A stretch of 64,000 nucleotides of DNA from NCBI RefSeq assembly GCF_004135205.1, contig NZ_CP035490.1, forward strand, positions 2,187,501 through 2,251,500, read 5' to 3'. Below, in pieces: positions 7,259 through 15,830 of the stretch; within the stretch, counting starts at the first letter, position 1; each line of letters starts with the position of its first letter. A program made the translations under genes and the position numbers. The notes beneath the pieces were generated by a model. That model saw only the letters and a list, made by a program, of their open reading frames with translations, had not been told where the DNA came from and made no database searches. This stretch comes from Hahella sp. KA22 (GTDB lineage Bacteria; Pseudomonadota; Gammaproteobacteria; Pseudomonadales; Oleiphilaceae).

Positions 7259-9712
7259 CTACTTATTCATGCACGTCTGTGGGGCGAAGTTGGGCATATT
7301 GGGCCCCAATCCACCGTAGGGGCTGAACCCCTCCTGTCTGATATCGCATTTGGGGGGGCAATGATCGCTTTTCATGGCGGTTTTCATCGCGATTTTGCGG
7401 TATTCCTGGCTCGCCACCACATGACCTTTGCTGAGCAGTATTTCGCTGTGCAGCTCGTACAGTCTGGCGCCCAGCTCATGCTGGTGATAGCGCTCTGTCA
7501 GAATTTCCGCACAGTTCAGGGCGTGAAGAGCATCCTCAGTGCGGCCGAGCTGATAATACATCTCCGCCAGGATGCGCCAATCGTGGCTGGCGTCGCGCTC
7601 ATCCGAACAGTGATCTATGGCGGACAGAATGGCTTTGACGCCTTTATCCGTCTCTCCCAGTGACTTTAGCGCTAACGCCAGCATGCGATAGGTTTTACAT
7701 TTGCACTTGGCGTCCTGTAGAAACGGCTCGGCAAGCAGAAGCAGCTGTTTGGCCTGTTTGAAATGCTGGTCCTGAATCAGCCGCTCCGCCGCCGCCAGCA
7801 ATTCCGGCAATGCCTGATCGCTGCCGGATTTAGCGAGATGGATAGCGTATTGCACCGGGTCGCGATCACGAATCCACTCCGCCGCCATGGCGTGACGTTC
7901 GCGGCGAACCTGTTCCGGCATGGACTGGTAGACCGCTTCCCGCAACAGATTATGAGTGAAGAACCAGCGTTCGCCATGAGGGTGCAGGACACCCAGACTA
8001 AGCAGTGTCGCGAAACGCTCCAGTGGGCCGTTCATCAACTCTTCCAACTGGGGTTGCGTAAAACCGTCCTGACTGACGGAAATCAGCTCCAGCGCGCACT
8101 TGAGGCGGGCGGACAAGCGCTCGGTTTTGGCGGCGATGATGTTGGTGATGCTAAAGGGCAATTCGTCGCCTAAATGCTCGTGATTGAGTAAATCGATTAA
8201 GAATGACGGATGCCCCTGCGCTTTTAAAACACAGTGCTCGCGCCACTCTTCGCTGGCTGCGCCATGGCCGTGCGCCAGCTCTCTCGCCTGAGGTTGCGTG
8301 AGAGGGAACAGCCGGATGGTTTTGACGTCATGCTGGTCGAAGCCGGCGATGAAATCCGTATAGCTGCTGGTGATCAGCAAGAGCGGACAGTAAGGCGTCA
8401 GATTCGCCAAAGCCTCTAGAGTGAGACGCATGTCCTCGTCAAGCTGATGTATCTCTTCTATCACAACGATCAGCTCTCGTTGTCCCAGCAGTGCAATCAG
8501 CAGGGTTTCAAGGGCCTGTTGGCAACTCTTCTGGAACAGGTAAGGGGACATACTCGCCACCATCCAGTCGTTGGGATGTGGATCGTTGCGTTTGACTCCG
8601 AACAAATGATAGATGAACGGATACCAGTGGCTATCGATACAGAAATTGACCAACAGGTTCAGCAGCCTGTTTTCGTCCACCTCCTGCAAGTTCGCCAGTC
8701 GGCGGATCAACTCTGCGCCTGGATGCAGCTTGGACTTGTCATCACAGGTGTTGCGCAGAACGACGCGACTGAGATTCTGTTTGGCGGCCTCTTCCACGAA
8801 GGCTAACGCCAAGTGGGTTTTACCAATGCCCGCCACGCCGCTGATATTGCACCAGGCGCCTTCGCCCTCTGCTTTTAGCTGGGTCAGCAGGGACTGAAAA
8901 TACGCCCGTTCCTGATCGCGACCGATGGTATGCAGCACCGGCGGCGCGGATTCCGTCAGCGCATACCATGGTCCGGGCGCGTAGGCCGGATTGGATTTAT
9001 AGACAAAGCTGTATTCCAGGCGACTGCAATGAAACAACTCGCTGTGCACCAGAACCACGCCGGATAACTGCTGCTTGGCGAAGCGTTCAATGCCAAGGCG
9101 TTCGCTCATCGGCAGGCGCGCCTGGCAATGCAGGGCTCCGTGATGGCTGAATTCGGCCTGGATGGGCTTCACCAGCGCGACAATATCCGGATGGCGTCGG
9201 GCGATGGCGCGGATGACTCGCATCGCATAAGCGGTTGGCTTCTGATGGGCGTTTGCGGCGCCCAGCAGTAACACATGGAATGACGGCGAAGAATAGTGCA
9301 CAGCGACGTCCAGCTCATCCATCATGGGAGCGAGACTACTGAGGTCCAGCTCGCCCGCGAGGCACAAACCAAGCACTTTCCTGTGAATGGGCATGCTTAC
9401 TGGATCACAACTTTCACGCTGAACCACGGCTGGCGTTTCTGTGGGGGAGGCTGGCGTCTCCGGCTCAGAGGCGTCTTCCGCGACAATCAGCTCTTCCACT
9501 GGCACGTTGTAGAAGCGTGACAGGTTATGAGCTGTGCGCAGCAATACATAGCGCTGCAATTCCGCCCGCTTCAGGGATGAAACGGACACGTACAGTCTCT
9601 GCTGTTGGCATTCGTCAGCGACCTGTTCCTGACTCAGTCCCAGGCCTTGTCTAAGCTCCAACAAGCGGTTTCGATGCAAACGGACCCTGCCGGGTCTGCA
9701 ACTCTGGCGCAT
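7259..9712 (-). CDS. XRE-type HTH / STAND-like NTPase transcriptional regulator
   Basis: 817-aa multidomain regulator. The N-terminus has an XRE-like HTH (LLELRQGLGLSQEQVADECQ, residues ~15-55). An NTPase core follows: Walker A GVAGIGKT at residues ~291-298 and Walker B LIVVIEEIHQLDED near 411-424. Helical repeats of TPR type occupy the C-terminal 300 residues. Start chosen at ATG 9712, preceded by AAAGGAT at good spacing; the frame opens 33 codons earlier at 9811 without a ribosome site. It diverges from an ECF sigma gene across about 1 kb of non-coding DNA, at the left end of the T3SS genes and in the place where a dedicated regulator is expected. Direct control of the T3SS is inference. 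Confidence 0.75.
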   Translation of the reverse strand: MRQSCRPGRVRLHRNRLLELRQGLGLSQEQVADECQQQRLYVSVSSLKRAELQRYVLLRTAHNLSRFYNVPVEELIVAEDASEPETPASPTETPAVVQRESCDPVSMPIHRKVLGLCLAGELDLSSLAPMMDELDVAVHYSSPSFHVLLLGAANAHQKPTAYAMRVIRAIARRHPDIVALVKPIQAEFSHHGALHCQARLPMSERLGIERFAKQQLSGVVLVHSELFHCSRLEYSFVYKSNPAYAPGPWYALTESAPPVLHTIGRDQERAYFQSLLTQLKAEGEGAWCNISGVAGIGKTHLALAFVEEAAKQNLSRVVLRNTCDDKSKLHPGAELIRRLANLQEVDENRLLNLLVNFCIDSHWYPFIYHLFGVKRNDPHPNDWMVASMSPYLFQKSCQQALETLLIALLGQRELIVVIEEIHQLDEDMRLTLEALANLTPYCPLLLITSSYTDFIAGFDQHDVKTIRLFPLTQPQARELAHGHGAASEEWREHCVLKAQGHPSFLIDLLNHEHLGDELPFSITNIIAAKTERLSARLKCALELISVSQDGFTQPQLEELMNGPLERFATLLSLGVLHPHGERWFFTHNLLREAVYQSMPEQVRRERHAMAAEWIRDRDPVQYAIHLAKSGSDQALPELLAAAERLIQDQHFKQAKQLLLLAEPFLQDAKCKCKTYRMLALALKSLGETDKGVKAILSAIDHCSDERDASHDWRILAEMYYQLGRTEDALHALNCAEILTERYHQHELGARLYELHSEILLSKGHVVASQEYRKIAMKTAMKSDHCPPKCDIRQEGFSPYGGLGPNMPNFAPQTCMNK

Positions 9713-10301
9713 ATTGTTATCCTTTACTACGTTGAGCGCTGACGACTGCTGTTCGGTCTCTCTCCGAATCACCTCAAACGCTTCCTGTTTTTGTGAGCTT
9801 GAAATTCCCATACACCATTGTTTTCAGGGACTTTTATCCTGGCTTCCGAGCTTTTTATGAATACGCTTTCATTCGGAAGTTATCAGGGTAAGCGACACGA
9901 GAACAACAAAAACGTCATTGACTTTTCAGATGTTCTCTTTCAATAAAAACTATCAATATTTTTCAGAGTTGCGCCTCGAAATGCGCCTGTATGAGGCGCT
10001 GATAACGCTTAGCTTTCCGCTATTTTTTCTATCTGTTTTACAGAAGGCGGAGTGTGGCTGTTCCAGTGTAAAGCGACGCGAGTAATAGAGTTCCAGACAT
10101 CAACGCCGCACAGAGATCGTATGAATGCGCTCCCTGTTATCGTTCGAAACAACAGACCTTCTTTGTGTAACGAAACCTAACAGTACATCAAGTTACTTAG
10201 GATACAAAAGGCGAAAAATACGTTTTTATACGAAGTCGGCCTTACATTCCGTTACAAAGCCATAGGATTATCCCTCAGAGAGATTATTTAAATGCTTAAT
10301 T

Positions 10302-10333
10302 TGGCCTATGCAAATAGTCCACTGGTTAGGCCA
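10302..10333. repeat. Inverted repeat TGGCCTA-N18-TAGGCCA
   Basis: Perfect 7-bp arms with 18 bp between them; the flanks continue the symmetry imperfectly (TTAATT on the left, ATTTAA on the right). The size suits a dimeric regulator site or an extended cruciform. Located mid-way in the control region between the STAND regulator and the ECF sigma gene. Confidence 0.4.
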
Positions 10334-10589
10334 TTTAAGTCTATCGTACTAACCATATATCTATACGGCCCAGAAACTTCGCGGGGTTTCGCGTTACTTA
10401 AGAAATATATTAATAATATGGCGGTAATGTTTTTTCTTTTTTAATTACAAAAAGTTAAATGCATGCCGGTTTTAATTGAAGTTTGAGTTTTCGATATATT
10501 TTCTAACACTGACCGACAGTCATTTATATCTTTGCGCGCGTATATCGGATTAAGTTCATTATGTCAGGTTCACTTTTTATTGAATAAAT

Positions 10590-10613
10590 GAACCGTCAGT
10601 GTCAGATCGGTTC
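10590..10613. promoter_or_regulatory. Candidate operator GAACCG-N12-CGGTTC
   Basis: Perfect 6-bp inverted arms, 24 bp overall, located about 117 bp upstream of the ECF sigma start. The CTGACCGACAGT stretch at about 10508 and CAGTGTCAGATCGGTTCAG here share similar half-sites, suggesting more than one binding position. The cognate regulator is unknown; the divergent XRE-type protein is the obvious candidate. Confidence 0.35.
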
Positions 10614-10730
10614 AGTTCAAGGGATCAGATGCATCTGCGTCGAATCTGACGCTTATCTGAAACTGGTTCAAAAGCCCGTGTGACCGACCATCGTTTCCAT
10701 CACCCCCCGTCAACAAAAGGAATGGGAACG

Positions 10731-11288
10731 ATGGAAATAAAATACGATGAGACCAATCAGTTAGTTAGTCAGGCCAGAAGCGGTTGCCCGAATTCATTGG
10801 ATATGCTTTTTCGTGAACAGCGTCCCAAATTGCACAGATTTATCCGCAACCGGGTGTCGCGCCAGGAGGATATCGAAGATTTGGTGCAGGATACCTTCCT
10901 TTGGGCGCAGCAGGGACTCGGTTCTTTTGAAGGAAAATCCCGATTCTCCACCTGGATTTTGGGGATCGCCAACAACCTGATTCGCAATCACTACAATCGC
11001 TCTCCCGAGTACAAATATGACTTTGTTTCCGATGATGTGCTGGATCAGGCGCACAACGAATCCGACACGCCGGAAGCCAGTCTGCAGCAGGAGCATCGCA
11101 TCAAGCAGTTGGAATACAGCATTCGCATGTTGCCGAAGGACGTACAGCAGATTGTTGAATGGGTGGCGATTGAAAACTATCCCTATCAGCGCGTTGCGGA
11201 TGAACTGGGCATCACTGTTCCCAGTGTGAAAAGCCGCCTGTTTCGGGCGCGGACGTCGCTGAAGGAATCGGTAATGCCGCTAATGTAA
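10731..11288 (+). CDS. ECF-type RNA polymerase sigma factor
   Basis: Alternative sigma factor of 185 aa. Region 2 is visible (FREQRPKLHRFIRNRVSRQED, then DLVQDTFLWA and FSTWILGIANNLIRNHY). Region 4 follows (LPKDVQQIVEWVAIENYPY, then RVADELGITVPSVKSRLFRA). ATG 10731 has AAAAGG upstream; an in-frame GTG at 10680 would add 17 residues but lacks a ribosome site. No anti-sigma gene follows, so control is probably transcriptional, as for HrpL of plant-pathogen T3SS. Position at the T3SS locus suggests it transcribes injectisome or effector genes. I did not find a consistent HrpL box in front of those genes. Confidence 0.85.
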   Translation: MEIKYDETNQLVSQARSGCPNSLDMLFREQRPKLHRFIRNRVSRQEDIEDLVQDTFLWAQQGLGSFEGKSRFSTWILGIANNLIRNHYNRSPEYKYDFVSDDVLDQAHNESDTPEASLQQEHRIKQLEYSIRMLPKDVQQIVEWVAIENYPYQRVADELGITVPSVKSRLFRARTSLKESVMPLM

Positions 11289-11308
11289 GCTCCCCTTTTA
11301 GGAGACAA

Positions 11309-11338
11309 GTGATCCCGCGATCATGGGCGCGGGATCAC
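11309..11338. terminator. Strong hairpin between convergent genes
   Basis: Perfect 11-bp stem GTGATCCCGCG / CGCGGGATCAC with an 8-nt loop, midway between the stops of the ECF sigma gene and the convergent effector gene. There is no long T-run on either side, so it may act as a bidirectional hairpin rather than a classic intrinsic terminator. Confidence 0.55.
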
Positions 11339-11358
11339 CCTGTGAGACCTAAGGCGCC

Positions 11359-14300
11359 TTAACTCAATTTCTTGACTGCTTTTTCATAATCTTTCTGAAC
11401 GCCATCCTTGAAGTCATAGAGGAACAGACGGAAAGCGCTCAAAGCTTCTTTTTTCAAGTCGTCCGCTGTCGCAGATGAGCCTTCCTGCGCTCCCTGAGCC
11501 ATTTTTTCGCATGCGACAAAGAATTCATCCCGCGCCTTTTCGGCTTTTTCCATATGTTCTTTTTGAGCATGAGGCTGACAGGTTGCAAATAGCTCATCCA
11601 CCTGTTTTCGCACTTTGCTGGTGGGGGTCGCCATATTGGTCATCATGGCGTCCAGATGCCCATCAAATTTTTTCGTGAGTTCCTCCCAGCCATCGCCCGT
11701 ACGAGGCGTTTCCGCTATGGTCTTACGGCTTACCAGGCCGTCAAACTGGGTTTTGAAGTAATTGAGGTTGTCTTTGCCAATGAACTCTTTGATGGGGCGT
11801 TCGTGGGTCGCGGCGACGCTGCCGCCTACCTCCAGAGTTACCGTGTCTGTAGGAATCGTTGCTTTGCCGCCGACCTTCAGCTCGCCGCCGACCAGCACCC
11901 TCCCGAAACTCATGCCCCCGTCTTTCAGTTCAAAGTAGGCTGAAACTGTGGCGGCTCCAGAACCCGTCGCTGCGCCTGAAGCTGATTCCGCCGCGTTGGA
12001 AAGTATCTCCGTGACTTCCGCGTCTTCTAATCCTGGCGCCTTTTTACTGGCGAGCTCTTTGATTTTCTCTATAGCATCCGGGCTTACGCTGCCCTTGATG
12101 GTGATTTTTATGTCGTGAAAAGCCCCGTTGTAGTTGATATTGGCGTTATTGCGCATTTTACGACGGGTATGCTCGATTGTGGCTGTAGCAGTTGAGGCGA
12201 TGTCCAGGGTGAGGGTGGTTTTGTGGCTTGTTTCCTTTGGCTGGCTGTATTCCAGCGCACGAATTTGCGCGAAGTCGTTTTTGCTGAACTTCATTTGCGG
12301 CGTTTCCAGGTGTTTGCTGATGGTCTCAAACGCCATGATGGTTTCCGGCGCCTGTTCACGCGCTTTCTTCAGTGTAGTCTCCGGCGCTTCCCCCGCCTCC
12401 TCTCGATAAGTTTTGACGAACTCGTTGAAGATATTGGCGTGACGAACGGTTAGGCCTTCCACCAGGGAAGCTCTGCCTTTTACGCCGACTTCTTTCTCCA
12501 TCTCTCTTTTGATTGCAGATTCAAGATGCTTGGGCCCCATGCCAACCACTTTGCGCAGGTTATGCTCAACGCGTCCGAAGCCCTTGGTCAACGTGTCATG
12601 TGAGCGTGTATTTCCTTCGTACTGCAGTAATTTGTCAAAGTTTTCCAAGGCCATGTCTTTGAGTTGATCGCGAACCAGATCGATTGCTGGCCGCTCCTCT
12701 GAGCTCGCAATAGAACTGGTTTCACTGATGACCGAAGGGCCGCCCTGGCTGGCGGTGTAAAAGGACTCCCCGCTTACAACGGTTGGACTGCGATTGACGA
12801 TTACTTCGTTGTTGCTCAGCGCATCCATGGAGTTCAGCGACTCCGAGCTGGCTCTGCCGGAAAGGCTGCCCGGGGAAGGGGGCTCCTGCAACGCGGTGTG
12901 AAAGCTTTCTTCGGAGGCGGCGGAAGGGCTGCGATTCAGAGACCTTCCGAATAATTCAAGATTTGCTGCAGTGAGAGGCAGAGCGTTGACCGGGTTTTGA
13001 GTATGAGTTTCTTCTGAGGTTGTGGAAGCGTTTTCAATACGGGATATGTGCTCTTTAAGCGCGCCAAGTCGCTCAAAAAAGTCGTCTTGAGCGCGATTCT
13101 CAAACTTTTCCGTTCGGGATTTGAGTAGATCCTCGTCTTCCATCATCTTTTTGGTTAGCGAGGTCTCTCCTTTGACATGAATGTGAGTATGTTTGTGCTC
13201 ATAATTGACTTTCACATCCGCGGCCTTGAATCCAAGCTTGCCGAAGCCGCCGTAGGAGAGAGAATTGACTTTGTAAGCCGCAGAGGCGGGTATGCTGCGC
13301 GGTTCCGGCAAAGCCAGCTCGACTGATCCGTTACGCCAGTCTCGCAACTCGTCTAAATTGGATGCGCCCTCGCCGTGAGCTCTCAGGAAGTCCTGCAATT
13401 TCAGCTTCATTTGATCGCTTTGAGTGAGAATATCACTATCGCTGGCCACGGCTTTCTTGAGCGCTTTGGCTGACTTGGCCGCCCCAGGAGAACTCAAAGT
13501 GAGATCCAGCACGCTGTTAGTGAAGTGATCGACAAAGTCGCTGACGTTATCGAACCCTCTGCCTGAGGTGCGGGACAGGTTGACTGTCGCCCCGACGGAT
13601 GGACCCGCCTCAATGATTGGCAGCTTGATTTCAAATCCGAACTTGCCTGCATCGGTTCTTTCCCGCAGCACGCCAAGCGCCTGTGAGGTTTGCGCTGTCT
13701 CTTTGTGACTGAGGTTGACTGTTGCTTTGAGCGGCGTGTGCAGAATATTCACGCCCAAATCCATTTCCACCGCCAGATTGTTGCTGGCGCCGGAATTGTT
13801 GAGGTATTTCAGTTTATCCAGCACCTCTTCTTTTATTTTTTCGCGCTCTTGCTGGACGATGCGGTTGGCGACATGTTTGGCGAGTGGCTTGGTCACTGCA
13901 GCGGTTTCTACGCTGAACCTGGACGGAATGAGCTGGTTGACCTCTTTCAGCGCGAAGTTCATCTGATTCAGCACTTCCAGGTGATCCGTGGCGGTCTGGA
14001 TTTCCCGGGGAGGGTTGAACTTTTCGTTAAAGACCCTTCGCTGCGGCTCATCAAGCTTACTGGCCAAGATGTCCTGTAACGCTTGCGTGAGTTTGCCAAT
14101 TTCTTTGGGCGTGGAGAGATCCAGACCTGGGTCTGGCGTTTTGCCCATGAATTCTTGCAGATTAAGCTTTTCGAAAAGGTTCTTAACAATGGCTTCATTG
14201 CCAGCGGAGGACTTTGGTTGCTCCAGCACTTCTGCAAGATTTTTTCGCTCCAGATCCTGAATGATAATTTCGCTGTAGCGTTCTATTTTTGCCTGCGGGT

Positions 14301-14499
14301 AGCCGGTCAGGTTTAGGTCATGATTTTCCGCCCAGGCCTTGAATTTCTCTGGCGTCGTTAGAGTCGGAGCAGATTCGGCGGAGGCGGGACGAATGGTGTT
14401 TTCCCCGAGCCATACGGGGACGGAGGTGGTGTTTTGTGATGGTATCTGCTCTGGGCCAACATTCTGGGGGACGGGTACGGAGGGACGGTTGACTTCCAT
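11359..14499 (-). CDS. Putative type III secreted effector (1,046 aa)
   Basis: Large protein without a recognised enzymatic motif. Start chosen at ATG 14499, preceded by AAAGGAGCAGG. The N-terminal ~50 residues are rich in Pro/Ser/Thr/Asn without hydrophobic signal, as in secreted effectors. Three segments (~236-333, ~411-446, ~758-916) show alternating polar/apolar residues with many Gly/Thr/Val, suggesting beta-sheet or barrel-like structure. A Ser-rich linker at ~520-600 holds two related units, NRSPSAASEESFHTA and NRSPTVVSGESFYTA. Coiled-helix regions lie between and at the C-terminus. The gene directly follows a CesT-like chaperone gene, the standard effector-chaperone arrangement. The AvrE/DspE family also pairs a large effector with such a chaperone, but I cannot establish homology. 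Confidence 0.6.
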   Translation of the reverse strand: MEVNRPSVPVPQNVGPEQIPSQNTTSVPVWLGENTIRPASAESAPTLTTPEKFKAWAENHDLNLTGYPQAKIERYSEIIIQDLERKNLAEVLEQPKSSAGNEAIVKNLFEKLNLQEFMGKTPDPGLDLSTPKEIGKLTQALQDILASKLDEPQRRVFNEKFNPPREIQTATDHLEVLNQMNFALKEVNQLIPSRFSVETAAVTKPLAKHVANRIVQQEREKIKEEVLDKLKYLNNSGASNNLAVEMDLGVNILHTPLKATVNLSHKETAQTSQALGVLRERTDAGKFGFEIKLPIIEAGPSVGATVNLSRTSGRGFDNVSDFVDHFTNSVLDLTLSSPGAAKSAKALKKAVASDSDILTQSDQMKLKLQDFLRAHGEGASNLDELRDWRNGSVELALPEPRSIPASAAYKVNSLSYGGFGKLGFKAADVKVNYEHKHTHIHVKGETSLTKKMMEDEDLLKSRTEKFENRAQDDFFERLGALKEHISRIENASTTSEETHTQNPVNALPLTAANLELFGRSLNRSPSAASEESFHTALQEPPSPGSLSGRASSESLNSMDALSNNEVIVNRSPTVVSGESFYTASQGGPSVISETSSIASSEERPAIDLVRDQLKDMALENFDKLLQYEGNTRSHDTLTKGFGRVEHNLRKVVGMGPKHLESAIKREMEKEVGVKGRASLVEGLTVRHANIFNEFVKTYREEAGEAPETTLKKAREQAPETIMAFETISKHLETPQMKFSKNDFAQIRALEYSQPKETSHKTTLTLDIASTATATIEHTRRKMRNNANINYNGAFHDIKITIKGSVSPDAIEKIKELASKKAPGLEDAEVTEILSNAAESASGAATGSGAATVSAYFELKDGGMSFGRVLVGGELKVGGKATIPTDTVTLEVGGSVAATHERPIKEFIGKDNLNYFKTQFDGLVSRKTIAETPRTGDGWEELTKKFDGHLDAMMTNMATPTSKVRKQVDELFATCQPHAQKEHMEKAEKARDEFFVACEKMAQGAQEGSSATADDLKKEALSAFRLFLYDFKDGVQKDYEKAVKKLS

Positions 14500-14510
14500 T
14501 TCCTGCTCCT

Positions 14511-14993
14511 TTAACCCTGAATCCACTGTTTGTTGGCCTGAGAGTCATCGCCAGCCTGTTTGCGCGTGGGCGCCGGATCATGGCCTTTTTCCGCGAAGGC
14601 TTTCACCGTTTCAATATGCTGGAGCAGGCGTTGGCTCAACACGCCGGGAGGCGCAATGACGCTGAACGGATACTTGTCCATTAACCAGAGCCAGCCGGAA
14701 TCATTGTCCAGAGAGAGGGTTCCTCCCTCCGTCCCCTGCCAGAACAAATTGGCGCCCAGCAACATTTTCAATAGGGCGTTCTGCTTTCTTAGCGTCTCAG
14801 GTTCTTCGCTGTCGTCAGGAAGTTTGAACAAAGGGGAGAAAATGATCAGATGCTCGTCCGCCGCATGCCACTGCAGATTCACAACCAGGGTGTCGTTCAC
14901 TTCCAGAGAGAGGTAGCCATGTTCGTCCAGTTGCAGTGAATCTTCTAACTGCAGCTGTTTCGCCAGGTCGGCGATCAGAGTATCGATATTCAT
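14511..14993 (-). CDS. CesT/DspF-like type III effector chaperone
   Basis: 160-aa acidic protein with the typical CesT/SycE fold pattern: N-terminal helix NIDTLIADLAKQLQLEDSLQL, beta strands YLSLEVNDTLVVNLQW and LIIFSPLF, a helix ALLKMLLGANLF, then GTLSLDNDSGWLWLMDKYPF and a C-terminal helix. The start ATG 14993 has AAAGG 8 bp upstream. Its stop is 11 bp before the start of the 1,046-aa gene, so the two are co-transcribed and probably form a dedicated chaperone-effector pair. It would bind the effector N-terminus in the cytoplasm and deliver it to the SctN ATPase. Confidence 0.75.
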   Translation of the reverse strand: MNIDTLIADLAKQLQLEDSLQLDEHGYLSLEVNDTLVVNLQWHAADEHLIIFSPLFKLPDDSEEPETLRKQNALLKMLLGANLFWQGTEGGTLSLDNDSGWLWLMDKYPFSVIAPPGVLSQRLLQHIETVKAFAEKGHDPAPTRKQAGDDSQANKQWIQG

Positions 14994-15236
14994 AAAAGCG
15001 GCCTTTAGCAAGTAATGCCGGACCGCTGTTGCATCAAATACCTGCGGACCCGACCTGTCATGGGTTAGATATTCCGTTTGGAGTTACAACTGCTTCCGCA
15101 AGGTGAGTAACCACTGCGCCGGTGAAGTTGCGCAGAGATCAGGAAAAAGTGGTCGTGTAAAAATTTTCGCAACCGTTCGCGATTAGCCGTTACCAATCCG
15201 ATAGACCTAAGGCATCAGGCGAAACGGGACAGAACT

Positions 15237-15683
15237 ATGAGCACGACACTCAACAAACTGATTGCAGAGTTTGCGAAGAAATACGGCATGCCGGATCTGG
15301 AGCAGACTCCGGGAGGCCATTTTGAATGGTATGTGGACGCCAATCCGGTGCGGTTTTTTGAGTCCGCCGGCAAGATCTACGTCGCCGCCCAGGTGCGCAA
15401 GCTACCGGATGAAAAGCGAGAGCGCGGCGAGTGCGTCAGAACCGCATTGAAGGCGGCGCTGGCCAATGCCGACTCCCATCGTGAATCCCTCTATATCGAC
15501 GTCAATCAGGATGCGTTGTGTCTGTATCGCTGTATGGCGTCGAAAGAATTGTCCCTGTTCGATTTTGAAAAACTGCTGGAGTCCTTCATGCACGCATTGG
15601 ATTGCATGACTGAGATTACCGGCGCTATTGGCGGCTACGCTCGCCGAGATATTCCTGTGCTGGCCCCGCATACCCGGTTCTGA
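15237..15683 (+). CDS. CesT/SycE-like type III chaperone
   Basis: 148-aa protein with chaperone-like layout: N-terminal helix LNKLIAEFAKKYGMPDL, strands around FEWYVDANPVRFFESAGKIY, a helix CVRTALKAALANADSH, strands SLYIDVNQDALCLYR and a C-terminal helix FEKLLESFMHALDCM. It is divergent from the first chaperone gene across 243 bp and lies about 150 bp upstream of the secretin gene in the same direction. No effector gene follows it directly, so its client may be encoded elsewhere. The assignment is structural-pattern based. Confidence 0.6.
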   Translation: MSTTLNKLIAEFAKKYGMPDLEQTPGGHFEWYVDANPVRFFESAGKIYVAAQVRKLPDEKRERGECVRTALKAALANADSHRESLYIDVNQDALCLYRCMASKELSLFDFEKLLESFMHALDCMTEITGAIGGYARRDIPVLAPHTRF

Positions 15684-15762
15684 ATGGAATGACTTCAGAA
15701 TAATCAGGCGTATGGATGCGCCTGCGCGGCGGCTAGCCGCGGGAGACAAGGCCTGTCGTTGT

Positions 15763-15789
15763 AGACAAATAAAAGGAAGCTATTTGTCT
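15763..15789. promoter_or_regulatory. Inverted repeat AGACAAATA-N9-TATTTGTCT before sctC
   Basis: Perfect 9-bp arms with a 9-bp spacer, about 42 bp before the sctC start. The AGGAAG in the loop could be masked if it forms in RNA. It may be an operator for the sctC-L operon or an mRNA hairpin. Confidence 0.4.
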
Positions 15790-15830
15790 TCCTGAAAAAT
15801 AGTAACTAAAGACATTGATGGAAGTAAGGC

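Larger units (their letters stand above)
9813..10730. promoter_or_regulatory. Long AT-rich intergenic control region with inverted repeats
   Basis: About 920 bp without a credible gene, between the divergent STAND-type regulator and the ECF sigma gene. It is clearly AT-richer than its neighbours. It contains two obvious inverted repeats: TGGCCTA-N18-TAGGCCA at 10302-10333 (near-symmetry extends outward to TTAA), and GAACCG-N12-CGGTTC at 10590-10613, about 120 bp before the sigma start. A 50-codon open frame at 10292 looks like chance. It probably holds both promoters and several operators; no individual promoter could be assigned. Confidence 0.5.

Noticed and set aside
10292-10444. 50-codon open frame in the sigma/STAND control region
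   Set aside because: No ribosome site, AT-driven composition, no recognisable protein features; overlaps an inverted repeat.
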